Counted from the first letter of the stretch, positions 24,172-36,600 are shown. The stretch: DNA of 64,000 nucleotides from Poronia punctata (GCA_022579005.1 MU401612.1:26776-90775), one strand, 5' to 3'. Program-made: numbers and translations. The notes: generated by a model from the sequence alone, not told the origin.

Positions 24172-25184
24172 ATGCCGCCCCGAATATCAGGCGTGTCACG
24201 CCTTAATAGCTTCTCATGTAGGCCAAGAAGGAGCCTCGGATTCATCTATATGTGTCCTGCTGACAGAAAATTGTAGTATGCATCCGACCTACAATTCGGC
24301 CCAGCGCTCCGGCCTTCCTCCCCAAGATCCAATCCGCGTCATTGTCGCAGAAGGAGAAAAAAAAGCTGGCCAAACAGGACCCGTATCGATGGGCGCAGAT
24401 GCAGCAGCGGAAGAATGCACACCTACAGCGCCGCGAGGAGATCGACGCTGAGCGACGCGAACAACTCGGCGACCCGATCCGTGGCATACCGACTCCCTTC
24501 ACGGAATCCTTCGACTCTGCTGGTCAATCACCCCTTTCGAAGCCACGCGTCGATAGCAATGGGAACGAGATAGAGGAACCTCGCCAGCTTCCCATGTCGC
24601 CTCACATTCTCAACAACTTAGTACACCAGGCGGAGTTAAAAGCGGCCGTCGAAAATGCGTTCGCTCTGACAAAGCCTATAGAGTCCTACCATACGCAGGC
24701 CAACCCTAGCGAAGTTGAGAAGAGGCTTGAAGAGTGCAAGGGCGAGCACGCCAGGACCGTCGAGGCTTTGCAGCGTATATTGGACCTCGATAATGGCTCT
24801 GCCAAGGACCGACGTCACGCCAACATTCGGCGATGTATCGAAACTTTCGGCAGGCACAATACCGATCTCACGCTTCCCCCTAAGCCTCTCTCGCGAGACC
24901 AGCAGAGAGAGGAGACACCGGTGCGGGGAGGGCCCGATACAGGGAGCAGTGAGGTCCAGATCGCAATTCTAACTGCTAAGATCCGAGCACTAGCCAACGA
25001 ATTGGAGAAAAACCGAGGGTACCGGGATAAGGTAGGGAAACGAGATTTGAGATTGATGGTTCACAAGCGCCAAAAGCTTTTGACGTACATGGAGCGGAAG
25101 GAGAGAGGAAGCGCTCGGTGGCAGTACATGGTTGAAACGCTTGGCTTAACCGCTGCAACATACAAGGGCCAAATCAGCTTTTAG
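24172..25184 (+). CDS. MRPS15: Mitochondrial small-subunit ribosomal protein uS15m
   Basis: Component of the mitochondrial 30S-like subunit (yeast counterpart MRPS28). Two exons: 24172-24217 and 24277-25184, 317 aa. The 59-nt intron has donor gtaggc, branch tgctgac and acceptor ttgtag, and is phase 1. Exon 1 encodes MPPRISGVSRLNSFS. The joined N-terminus is rich in Arg and Ser and lacks acidic residues, as in a mitochondrial presequence. Residues about 38-80 are a basic, charged region also seen in fungal homologues (DPYRWAQMQQRKNA). The uS15 domain fills about 235-317: DTGSSEVQIAILTAKIRAL, then LMVHKRQKLLTYMERKE, ending YKGQISF. Without the intron the main frame has no ATG near its 5' end, which supports the spliced start. 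Convergent with VMA6, stop codons about 310 bp apart. Confidence 0.88.
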
Positions 25185-25498
25185 AAATAACAGGAGTCAA
25201 GTGTATGATAACTGGTTTCAGAGCACATGTACCTATAAGTCATCTACTGTATAATATACCACAACGTCATGCTTGAAACGAGGGACTGGATAAGCTAGTC
25301 TCCTGTGCCCATGCCTGCCTTCTACAAACAGGTATATGTATGCTTCCTAGCAATATAAAGAGGTACCAAGGCGTATACGTCCCTTTCGGACTTTCCATTT
25401 ATGAGGTGGTATCTTCTCGAATTAGTGCTATATTTTTGAGACAGAAACATCAAAGCCAACAATAGGTAAACGAAAGAGACACGGGCAAATATCATGCA
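25185..25498. other. Convergent intergenic region, MRPS15 / VMA6
   Basis: About 310 bp holding the two 3' UTRs. No gene or RNA recognised. Confidence 0.5.
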
Positions 25499-26812
25499 TC
25501 AAAACACGCTGATGTAGTTTCCGATCCTGTCTTTCTGGTTCTGTGCTATGCACTCGGCAATCCACGTGATGTTACGGATTTCCTGGTTATCAAATATCTA
25601 GTAGTTAGTCTCTGGAAAAGGGTATGAGTGAAGTGGAAGGCGACTGCATCACATACCTGCTCTCTCAGCTTCACCCAGGCATAGACAATAGCGTAGGTAA
25701 ACTGCCTGGTGAAGGCATTCTTGGATATCTCCATCTCTTTCTGATAGAACATGTCTTCGAGGTTCCTTCCGTTGCCACCGGAACCGCCCCCCATGTTCCC
25801 AGGCCCCGAGGGACCACCACTCAGTCCCGCAGCATCGAAAAAGCTCTTATAATCGGAAACACCATCCACTGCAAGCCGGACACCCTCGAAATCGTCAGCC
25901 CTTGAAAGCATCAATGTGCCTTCTGGGTATAACCGGCCGAAACATGGGTATAGCTTGTTGCGGTCGGCCTTGCTGAGCTCAGTGCCGAACGAGTTAAGGG
26001 TAATATTGATAGCGCGCCTGTCTGCCTCAAATTCTAGGATCTCGCTCATCACCTCGGCGGTCGGGGTGCCAGCCATGTCAGGGTGTGTGTTAACAAAATT
26101 ATAGAAGTCTTCGAGATAGTTTTTATACAGCGTATTCCGTACAATTTCAATGTTCAGCTCGTCGAGGTCTTGGTGGCTCAAACTACCTTTGAAGTAAGGG
26201 GCCAATGGGGTCTCTATCAAAACACTATTGTATAGCTCTTCGATGTTTGTGGCGACGCAAAGCACTGGCATGGTTTCAAACCAGCCCAGTGGATGGCACC
26301 GCTCTAACAATTCGCGTGTGTCCCTTTCGTGCAGGGTGCCGGTTATAAGCAGAGCAACGTTATCGATCATGTAGCCATATGTCAAGTAGTCCAAGAATTG
26401 CGCTAGAGAGCCGACGGCGTTGGCGCGAACGTATCGAAACTCGGAAACAAGCTTGTCGGTCGTTTTGGCAGCCAGGCTCGAGGTAGATGGGTTTGGAGGT
26501 AGTGAGGCAAGGAAATCGCCATACGCAGGGCCAAGCTGAAGTTTGAGATCTACCCATTTTATTACAAGTCAGTCGCTCTTGTTCCACTGTGATTCTCCTC
26601 AATGTCCATCACAAACCATCGATGGTCTCGCATTGCGTCAGGTTGGAGTAATTGGCACTGGTCAGAAGCCCATTCCGATACCCACGGACAATGCCCTCAA
26701 TATAGCTATTTAACAGGTGTTAGTTTGTGCGAGCAGTGGCCCGAAAATTGGTTGAGAAAGGGAGCATCGAAGCCACCAACCCGTTGTTCACGTTGAAAAA
26801 GAGACTCTCCAT
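25499..26812 (-). CDS. VMA6: V-type proton ATPase subunit d (Vma6)
   Basis: Central-stalk subunit of the V-ATPase that couples V1 to the c-ring on vacuolar and endosomal membranes. Four exons on the minus strand: 26812-26781, 26705-26617, 26549-25657 and 25582-25499, totalling 1098 nt or 365 aa, the expected length. Introns of 75, 67 and 74 nt are GT-AG with ACTAAC or GACTGAC-type branch sites. Exon 1 encodes [10 protein letters not shown]. The first junction gives [12 protein letters not shown]; the second gives [16 protein letters not shown]. The body carries [39 protein letters not shown] and [16 protein letters not shown]. The last exon encodes [14 protein letters not shown] and ends NYISVF. 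A Gly/Ser-rich insert ([17 protein letters not shown]) precedes [12 protein letters not shown], as in other filamentous fungi. Intact, not RIP-mutated. Confidence 0.95.
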
Positions 26813-27150
26813 GGCCGTTGACGTCGGTCAGGAAAAAACCCTGGATATCAAAAGCAGACACGTAGCTTCGGTGGAACACCTGCTCCGTCGATGCGGATGC
26901 TCTAGATAGAAAGTGAAGATCTCAGATGTATACTTGAAAGTTTAGAGATCCCTTGGAAAGTGGTGTTAATTGAGGTAGGTAGGTTCTCTGTAGGTAAGGA
27001 CTCAAGGAGGTAGGAACATACGTACGTACAAGATAATACGTAGAACGACCGGCCTAGCCAGGTAAGGATTGAAAGTACTAACACAGTACATAAAGTTTCT
27101 ACAGCATCTTCATACAGTGGGAAGATATAGTACCTGATAGGTACTTACAT
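26813..27150. other. 5' flank of VMA6, grading into AT block
   Basis: GC-normal upstream sequence of VMA6 (read leftward) with repeated TAGGTA-type motifs at 26970-27140. GC content declines and RIP-type DNA starts at about 27150. Promoter function is positional inference. Confidence 0.4.
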
Positions 27151-27733
27151 GTATATAAGGTATATATAAATAGACAATACTAGTTAAAAGGTAAATGATA
27201 ATAAACTAGAGCTTAAATGTTTTAAAGTTTAATAAAGTAATATAAAATCATTATATTAATAATTAATTTAATTTTTTATAAATAAATTTAAATTGTTTTT
27301 ATTATATTTTAAAAACTTAAATATATATTAAATTTTTTAAAATAAATAGTAAATTTTAAACTCTATATTTTATATTTTAACTTATAAATAATATATATAA
27401 AAATATATATATTTATATATATATTTATATATTATATTATAATAAAGTTTTATAAAGTATTTTATTTAATACTAATTTTTTAAACTTAAAATTATATTTA
27501 ATTATATATAATAAATTTAATATTTTATATTTATAAACTATTTTTTATAAATTAATTAAAATATATATAAATAATAATTAATTTATAAATTACTTTATTT
27601 AAATAATAATACTAATAAATATATTATTAATTATTTTTTATAAAGGCTAAAAAGTTTATAAGTAAAAAGTTTAAAACTATTATTTTAAATTTTATATTAC
27701 AAATATAATTTTAAATTTAAAATTAATATTAAT

Positions 27734-27826
27734 NNNNNNNNNNNNNNNNNNNNNNNNNNNNNNNNNNNNNNNNNNNNNNNNNNNNNNNNNNNNNNNNNNN
27801 NNNNNNNNNNNNNNNNNNNNNNNNNN
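27734..27826. other. Assembly gap (93 N)
   Basis: 93 undetermined bases directly beside a TATATT hexanucleotide array. The gap probably reflects a simple repeat the assembly could not resolve; its true size is unknown. Confidence 0.99.
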
Positions 27827-27830
27827 TAAT

Positions 27831-27934
27831 TATATTTATATTTATATTTATATTTATATTTATATTTATATTTATATTTATATTTATATTTATATTTATA
27901 TTTATATTTATATTTATATTTATATTTATATTTT
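27831..27934. repeat. Hexanucleotide (TTATAT)n microsatellite
   Basis: About 17 uninterrupted copies of the 6-bp unit right after the N run. The array very likely extends into the gap. Confidence 0.95.
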
Positions 27935-29911
27935 AAATTAACTTTTATTTAAAAGCGTTTTAATTTAAAGCTTTTATAATATATATATATAAATAAAGTA
28001 AATTATATATATTTATATATATTATTTAATATAGTATATATATACTAATATATATTATTTATTAATTATAATAAAGCATTTACTTATAAAACTTGTTTAC
28101 TATGCTATTTATATATAAATTATAAATTTGTTAAAGCTATATTAACTAATAGCTAAAGCTTAGCTAATATTTATTTAAGCTTAAATAAATTAAGTTACTT
28201 TACTTTTTATAGCTTTTATACTTTTATTAAAAGTTTATTATTTATTATATACATTATTTATTTTATTTACTAAGTAATTAAAAGTTGTTATAACTTTATT
28301 TATTAAGTTTTTAATTATTTTGCTTTTTATTTTAATTAACCTTATATAGCCTTGTTATTTCTTTTTAATTTCCTAGCGCTTGTTTAATATAATTTATTTT
28401 AAGCAAATAAGTTATCAAGTAAAGCTAATAAAGTATAAAAAGAGCACTAGCATTGCTAAAAATGCAAGGTGCGCCTCTTTTACTTTTTATAAAAGACTAT
28501 ATAGATAAAATAAACCTAGATAAGCATAGCGTGTAAACATTGTAAACCAGGCCTAGTTAAGTAAAGGGCTTTTTATAAATTAGATTTTAATTGTAAATCT
28601 TATTTAAAGAAACTTTTAATCTTTTTTTTTTACTTTTATATTTTACTTTATAAATTTAGTTTTTATAGCTACCTTTTAATAACTTTTATTAAAACTATTA
28701 TAAAATAAAATGTTATAAAATAAATTTTATAGAGTAAAAATGTTAACTATATAGTAAGTTTAAACTTTATAGCTTAATTAATTATTATTTTTAAATTAGC
28801 TTAAAATAGTAAAATTGTTATTTATACTTTTATAATATTTACTTATTATATAGGTTTATATAAATTAACTATTTTTACTTAATATAAAATAACTATTAAA
28901 GTAAATAAAGGATAAAAAGTTAAGCATTTAAAATTAATTAAAAGATATTTTCTTTTTATATAATATTTTTAAAGTAAATCTTTTTTAAAAAACTATTTAT
29001 AATATAAAAAGTATTACTAAGCGTTTAAATAAATTACGCTTTAATAAAAATAACTATAAGCATTAGCACTATAAATAAATAAAGTATAAAAACAGTGCTT
29101 TTATTTATAACTTAAATATAATAGTATTATAAATAATATAGCTATTTTAAAAGATAACTTAACTTATTTATAATTTTTTTTACTTAAAGTAAAAAACCCG
29201 AGGAAAAATATAATAATAATAACTTATTAATTAAAAAGATTTAAAAGAATAACTTTAAATAGTTTTTAACTTTATAATAATAATAAAAGTATTAAAATAG
29301 CTTTATATACTTATTGCTTTAGCTAAATTCTAAGCTTTTAAAAAGTGTAAAATAAGTGCTAACTTTTAAAATTATAATGCACTTATTTTATATCTAGCTA
29401 TTATTATAAAAAAGTAAAATATAACTAAATAAATTATTTTAATAAATTAAGTAACTATATTATTTAATTAAAAAAACAATAAAGTAATAATATATATAAG
29501 TTAATAATAAAAACTTATTTATATAAACTTATATTAATTAGTTAATATTATAAGTATTTAATTTAATATACTAGTATATTATTTAATTTATACTTATTTA
29601 ATCTCTATATATATAAACTTATTTTAAGCTTTTTTATAATATATTATATTACTAAAAAATAACCTTTATATTATTTTTAAAAAAGTTTTTAAAACTTTTA
29701 AATTTAATATATATATATATTATTTTAATAGTATTAAATATTAAATATTATATTATATTATATTATTTTTTAATTATAAGTTATTATAATAATATTATAT
29801 ACTTTTAATAAAAATAATACTATATATAAAATTAATTTAAGCTATAAATAACTATAAATACTATTAATATAAGCAAAGATACTATATTAGTATTACTAAT
29901 TTATAACCTTA

Positions 29912-30415
29912 TAATTATTATAGCTATATAAGTATAAAGTCGGCCTAGTTAAGTATATAAACCCCTTGCTCTACTGCTAAATCTCTTAGCCAGATAAGGT
30001 ATGTACTACGCGCTAGCTAAGGTATTTCCAGCCAATCATGCTATGTGCAAGCCGGGCTAGGGGGTGCTGCAAGGGACTGCGCAGGGGGTCCCCCTAGTAC
30101 ATACAAGTAGGTATTCGTACCTACTTACACTACTTCCTACTCGTAGCTTCAACTCTCCTGTACGAGTACTACAACACCCCAAGTTCACACCAGCCACAAA
30201 CTTCTCCACTAATTGGTCTTATCAAGCTTTATCAGCCGCAACTCTATGAAATTTTCTTTGTTGAACAACTAAAAAACCAATCGCCTGCAGAGAGCTTCTG
30301 TCCCAGCTGTTTTTTATTTCGGTCGCACCCATTGCAATTGGCGACGAAATACCGCTGCCCACCACCACGAACGCTCCGCGGGGAAAAGACGGTCGTTGAC
30401 AGAAAACAAAAAGTC
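29912..30415 (+). promoter_or_regulatory. 5' flank and presumed promoter of NOP58
   Basis: GC-normal DNA between the AT block and NOP58. A CCAAT pentamer at 30277-30281, 135 bp before the start codon, is in a plausible place for a CCAAT-binding complex site; another lies near 30030. Function is inferred only. A 61-codon frame at 30064-30249 is not credible as a gene. Confidence 0.4.
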
Positions 30416-32596
30416 ATGCCTCTCTTTGTTCTTGCTGAAACGCCTGCAGGGTGAGCTCTACAAAAACTGATATCACCTTGCGAACTTGCGCTGACATGGC
30501 AATGTACTAGCTATGGCCTGTTCAAGGCTAAAGACAAGAAGCTTCTGTCACGCGAGGATGTTGCTGAGCAATTATCCAGCGCCGAAGCCATCAATTCTAT
30601 GTGAGTCCTAGCTTGCTATGATGTTTTTCCAGTTCGGGAACGACTGACCCGTTCTTCTCTGGTATAGGCTGTCCCTTAAAAAAATGGTCAAGTTCGAAGA
30701 TGCGGCTGAAGCGCTCGGCGAATACACCTCCCTCACCGAGGGAAAGGTAACGCCTTTGCTACAACGTCTTCTTGATGACATCAAGGAGGAGAGGAAAGCA
30801 TCACTAGCAGTAGCGGACCCGAAACTCGGCGCCGCGATTAATATCCTCCCCGAGCTTCAAATCACGCCGGTTTCTGACTCCTCAACCAATGATCTCTTTA
30901 GAGCGATCAAAACATACTTGCCCGAGCTCTTCCCCGACCTCGAGCCTGACTATCTCGGCAATATGGCGTTGGCTCTATCGCACTCCATCTCCCGCCACAA
31001 GCTCAAGTTCTCTCCAGATAAGGTGGACATCATGATTGTACAGGCGATTAAGCTTCTCGACGATCTTGACAAGGAGCTGAACAATTATGCTATGAGGGTA
31101 AAGGAGTGGTATGGCTGGCATTTTCCAGAGCTGGATAGGATTCTGAACGATAACACGGCCTACGCTCGCGTGATTATGACTATGGGCACACGAGAACAGG
31201 CTGCGAATACCGACCTGTCTGAAATCCTCCCAGAAGACTTGGAGGCGCGTGTGAAGACGGCAGCGGAGGTTAGCATGGGCACCGAGATTGGCGGAATGGA
31301 TCTTGAAAACATCAAGCTACTAGCCGAACAGGTTATCAGCTTTACAGAGTACCGGCAGCAGCTGTCACAGTACTTGACGTCCCGCATGAAGGCCCTCGCC
31401 CCAAATACAACCGAGATTCTTGGCGAGTTGGTCGGCGCTCGTTTGATCGCCCATACGGGTTCTCTCATGAAGCTTGCGAAGAGCCCGGGAAGTACCATCC
31501 AAGTTTTGGGCGCGGAGAAAGCCCTGTTCCGTGCTCTCAAGACAAAGCATGATACTCCCAAATATGGTCTAATCTACCACTCGTCACTTATCGGACAGGC
31601 CACCGGAAGGAACAAGGGTAAGATTGCGCGTATGCTATCTGCCAAGGCTGCACTGTGCTTGCGCGTAGATGCGCTCTCGGACCTCAGCAACGAGGGTGTT
31701 GATGGCGCCGACATCGCCATCGATGATGATGAGAGGGCGGATATGGGTATCAGACTCCGGGCCAATCTCGAGGACAAGCTTCGCAAGATGGAAGGCAAGC
31801 CTCTAGTTTCGAAGGGCACGAAGATTGCCCCCGTAGGCTCAGCTCCTTCGAAATTCGAAGTCAAGCCGACACGAAACTACAACGTCGATGCCGATGCGCC
31901 GGCTTCTGCGTCTAAAAAGACTTTATCCAAGCCACTGATACAAGAGGTTGAAGATGCGCCCGCGGCCGATGATGATAGCGAAGAAGAGTCTGAGGATGAT
32001 TCAGATATTGAGATGGGCGGCGTAGCGAACGGTGAGTTGGCACTGCCAATTTTTCTTTGGTCACCCGGACTCATATCTTCCCCGTTCCCATTACGCCGGC
32101 CACCCTAGTATGGTGCCTGTCTAAGTGGTCCCTCGACTTGTACAGCAGGGGCTTTCGGTTTATCGTAATTAGGACTAGTGTCCACCTCTGATTAGGTAAA
32201 ATGTTTGTTCAGAAAGAAACAGTAGCTGATGACCGAGCAGGAAAATCCAAGGCAAAGCAGACGCGCAAGGGCGGCAAGAAAACTAAGGAGGACCCAGCCA
32301 CGCCTGCCACGCCCGGTGGCAAGCTGTCCGAGGCAGATTATTCACGATTGGCCGAACAGGCGGGAATCTCAGTCAAGAAATTTAAGCGGAAATTTGAGCG
32401 AGGCGACGTGCAACTCAATGATGACGGCACGCCCAAGGTCATCAGCAAGAAGGATGTCAAGAAGATGAAGAAGGAAGAAGCCAAGGCAGCGGCGGTGGCC
32501 CAAGACGAAGGCCCTTCCAGCAAGAAGCGAAAGCACACAGATGACGATGTCGAGAAGAAGAACAAAAAGAAGTCTAAGAAGGATAAATCCTCTTAG
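30416..32596 (+). CDS. NOP58: Nucleolar protein Nop58, C/D-box snoRNP core component
   Basis: Core protein of C/D snoRNPs, which guide 2'-O-methylation and processing of rRNA. Four exons: 30416-30450, 30511-30600, 30668-32031 and 32241-32596, totalling 1845 nt or 614 aa. Introns are 60, 67 and 209 nt. Exon 1 encodes [11 protein letters not shown], and the join gives [20 protein letters not shown]. The NOP5NT domain covers about residues 1-65, NOSIC about 176-212 ([20 protein letters not shown]), and the Nop RNA-binding domain about 267-400 ([26 protein letters not shown], then [12 protein letters not shown]). The tail is acidic then Lys-rich (KKE/D repeats, ending KKSKKDKSS), the usual Nop58 nucleolar tail. 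Intron 3 has three in-phase acceptors, after 32195, 32222 and 32240. I prefer the last, which follows a gctgat branch and gives ANGKSK. Intact. Confidence 0.93.
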
Positions 32597-33668
32597 CCAC
32601 TGTGCTGGTGTTCTCGTTTGTGTATCATCATACTTGCGGGAAATACGTTGTGTTTTCTCGTCTTGGGGAATGGCGTTCCGGATTGCATACCACAAGGTTC
32701 TTCGTACTGGGAGTTGATTGGGTCAGTTACTTGTTCGTAGGCAAATCAGGCCAAAGCTATCATTGCTTGTTAATATGAAAATCAGGAGCAACACCTCTGA
32801 TACTGGCTTGCTAGGTTACTGAGCTTAAGAGCACATTGTTTACCAGCTGTCTAAATGGGCCTGGGTGCAGAGTAGCTGTGTACTGAGATGCTCTGTAGGC
32901 CTACTGGTAGGTTACTGTGAATGTTATGACATGGCTGATCTAGACAGGGCGGATGCAAAAATAAAGCAAATAATATTTACACCGTAGGTAGTGGTAGCGG
33001 TGGCATGACTAGGTTAGGTGGGTAACTTTCGAGCCTGAGGTACCCTGTCACCCTGTCACACCTGTGTGGCCGAGAGTGGGGATCGGGACATGAGTCTGGA
33101 CTCTGTTGTTTCAAACCACCGCTAAAGCAGAAGTTATATATGCCTTGGGAGTCTTCAGGGCCGATAATTCACACTCCCTCTCGGTGGGTACAAGAGCGCT
33201 GACTGTTTGGCCTTCCCATCCCCCAAACCAGAGGCATATCGCAACCTGACGTAGGACTATATAATTAATTTCTGTCTCGATTTACCTAGTGCATTGTATA
33301 CATACTAAATCAGCTGTGGCAGTTCTGATGTCGCCCGAAGGGCGATACCATGTACGCATGGTATCGCCGGTTGTGGGCCAGTAAGGCAACGTCTCGGGCG
33401 ATGTGAAGGCAGTTGACGGGGTCATCAATTTCCATCTATCACCGTATCCAGGGGTGTGTGGGAGTCTGGATAGATACTTGGAGAGTAGGTAGGTTGGGGA
33501 ACCCGCGCAGCACCGTGGCAATTTGAGGGATGGGGACGGCGGATCCAACCTCAAAGGATTAACGTCGATGCCAAACGATATTTGAAACGAACAGGTTTGA
33601 CGGCGTCTTGACGACGATTCGATTTTTGCAGCGACGAGTACGGCGTTTGCCATTAGAAGATACTCTAG
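32597..33668. other. Intergenic region, NOP58 to DUF5695-like pseudogene
   Basis: About 1.07 kb of GC-normal DNA containing the NOP58 3' UTR and the upstream region of the pseudogene. Small frames (such as 33282-33653 minus) show no protein-like features. The only structure noticed is a compact palindrome at 33331-33368, listed separately. Confidence 0.5.
33331..33368. repeat. Two overlapping palindromes
   Basis: A perfect 12-bp inverted repeat (GGCGATACCATG, 4-base loop TACG, CATGGTATCGCC) spans 33341-33368. It overlaps a second one, TCGCCC-GAA-GGGCGA, at 33331-33345. They share GGCGA and so could not both fold. They lie about 300 bp upstream of the pseudogene start. Function unknown; a dimeric regulator site is one option. 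Confidence 0.8.
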
Positions 33669-36600
33669 ATGTCGGTACGTCTCCTCGGTGCCCTGTTGCT
33701 ATTCGGAGTCCAGAGCCAAAGGGACAACATCGGTCTGGAGGATGGGTTTCTCGCCTTCAATACAACAAACTTCAACGCCAAAATCGCACGGGCCGCACAA
33801 GTACTAGTATCCCTGGGACCTGCCGTTGAGACTTTCGACTTCCTCCCTTATGATTTGATATAGGCGCGAGCAAACAATGGCCAATACCATTGGGGCGACG
33901 TCACTTTCCGACATCGGCAGCAATATAGTGAGGTCTGGGTGGATGGTGACTCAGCGACATCGCGCGAACCCGTTGAATCGGTGGCCACAGGTGCCTTGAT
34001 GGCCTCGAACCTCGCCGCAACGCTCGGCAGCGGCCCCCTGAACGTGACGCGAGAATGGCTCGACGTTGCGGGCGATTTGGGCCTGGGGTTCACAATCGGC
34101 AACACGGGCACCTCTACCATCGAGCTAGGCAGCTTGGGCTTCCCGGCCGAGTTCAACAGCCTATTCACTAACAGGTCGGCTACCGACATCCAGAGGCTGT
34201 GTTCTCTATCAGATCCCTATGTCGGCATGCACGCGGGTTATATCCGTGCCAATCCCGTCAGTGGCACGGGCGCCGCATTGGTGGCGACGCCGCTCGGCGG
34301 CACCGACACCCCCTTCGAGGCATACCGCAACCTCGACGAGCCATCGTACTCTAGTACGAACTACGGCAGCCAAACTTTCGAAGGCTTTTATGAGTGGCAG
34401 GTATTCACCAAGGCCTGGGCCGAAAGGGAATGGAACGGCGTGAGCCCCTGGAACAGGCCGTCATCGCGGACGCTGGTGGCCGGACAGTCCATACAATTTG
34501 GGCTTCGCTTTTCCGTCTCAAAGGCCGGCGTGCGCGGCCTAGAGGACACAGTGCTCGAGACAGGCACGCTGGTCGCAGTTGGCGTGCCGGACTACATCAT
34601 ACCTCGGGGTTCATCTGCCCAGTTGTTCCTACGAAGCTCCTCATCTGTCAGCTCAATTTCAAGCGAGCCGCCCAGCGCACTTGCTATCGAGTTGGTCTCG
34701 GACGGTTCCTATGCCGTCACGCCCTCCCAGACGGTATGGGGACGTGTGAGATTGACCATCGCGTATACGGACGAGAAGATGCAGACGGTCCACTACCACG
34801 TGACGAAGGCCAGCACTGAAGCCTTGAGTGACCTAGGCGTCTTCCTCACCACGAAACAGTGGTTCAACGACAGTTCCGACCCATTTGGCCGCGCCCACTC
34901 CGTCATGACGTACGATTACGAAGCTGGTGATATCGTGGTCCAGGACCCACGCGTCTGGATAGGCGGACTCAGCGACGAGGGCCGCGTGGGAGCCTACTTG
35001 GCGGCCGTGGTAAAGCAGGCCATCCATCCCAACGCGGGCGAGGTGGCGAAGCTGGAGCGTTTCGTCGACGAGGTGCTGTGGGGCACAATACAAACCAGCG
35101 ACTTCGCCGTGCGGAAAAGCATCTTCTACTACGACAAATCAGCACTCCCCAACTACCCCTATAAAACCGAATTTGACTGGGGGAGCTGGACATCTTGGAA
35201 CAAAGCCTCGGCATATGCCATCGACAGGGCTTATGACTACGTCCATGTGGCGGCTGCGTACTGGTCCCTATACCGTGTTGCTAGAGCCTATCCCAAGCTC
35301 GTCAAGTACCATGACTGGGATTGGTACTTATGTCAGGCCTACAATACCATCATACGAGCGACGAAACCAGGCGTTGGCTATAGCGATGTAGGGCTTATGG
35401 GCGAGACCGTCTATGGTGAGATCTTGACCGACCTAACACGGGAGGGAAAGACGGACGAGGCATCAGTTGTAGTTACAGCTATGAAATCTCGGGCGACGAA
35501 GTGGAGCACACAGGAGGTCCCCTACGGCAGCAGATGGCCTGGGACTCCACAGGGCAAGAGTAAGCACTGCTCTAGACCAGCGGGGAATGGGGGAAACGAC
35601 CCCCAAAACCCCAAGTTTGTAGGTTTTCGAGACAAGTGTCTGCTAACACGACCGTGTGCTGTCAAGGGGGTCTACTACTGGTCCAGGTAGGTCATGCTTT
35701 CCGCGGCCCCCTCCTCTGCGAAGAAGCTGGGCTTGTTTTGATCGAGCATAAGCTGACCCAAGTGATGGGTAGATATTTCGGATACGCGAGTACTCGTACA
35801 ACGACCAAGACGATCAACAGCGTGTTGGAATATGCGCCAACAGTGCCCCACTGGGGCTGGAATGCAGGGTTGTAAATTAGTAATACTAATGTAGTAAATG
35901 CCTATACTAATACTATATGTAGTTAGTAATAGGCTATACTAATACTACAAGGGTTAGTAATTGTCTATACTAATACTATATGTAATAATACTACTGTAGT
36001 ATGTAGTAGTACTAAAATTACTACAAAATACTAATTTTTTAATTAAAAAACAGTATAAACACTGTGTACAAATAAAATAAAACAATATAAAAAGCAAAAC
36101 ACTATTGTATATACAGTGTATATATACAGTATATTGTAGAAAATATACTGTGTATTATTTAATTGGTTTTTTATTATTTAAAAAGAAAAAAAAACTAATT
36201 AAAAAAATTCGAAAAAAATTAGAAAAAATTTAAAAAATTCGGAAAAATTCGGAAAAAATTCGGAAAAAATTCGGAAAAATTATTGTAGTAATTTTGTAGT
36301 AATTGTAGTAATACTAAAAATTACTACAAAATTACTACATTTTTTATAGTATAGTAATAGCCTATACTAATACTACATTAGTATTGAGATCTTGTTACTA
36401 CACCGTTACTACATGTAGTAATACTACATGTAGTACCAATTACTACATACTAAATTAACAACCCTGCTGGAATGGGAACTCGAGACGGTATTGGGACAAT
36501 ATCGTATATGCCCCGCACCCTTCCTTCCGCCAGCAAGCTGCGCCCAGATTCCGCTAACGGCCGACGGGCATTGTGGGCACAAACAGTACGGGGGTAAGCT

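Larger units (their letters stand above)
27151..29911. other. AT-rich RIP-type block with assembly gap
   Basis: Strongly AT-rich, CpA-depleted DNA with no open frame. It contains an undetermined run (27734-27826) and a hexanucleotide array. A few less mutated patches (near 28490-28600) contain no recognised gene. The right edge (29885-29911) reads TAGTATTACTAATTTATAAC, close to a RIP-mutated version of the hAT/MITE right terminus TACTAATTTACAACCCTG, so a decayed relative may end here. I could not find its left end. Confidence 0.5.

Noticed and set aside
32765..32805. Possible C/D snoRNA downstream of NOP58 (ATGAAAA ... CTGA)
   Set aside because: No proper RTGATGA C box and no terminal stem.
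33282..33653. 123-codon minus-strand frame upstream of the pseudogene
   Set aside because: Composition and sequence look random, with no domain, and it spans the palindromes.
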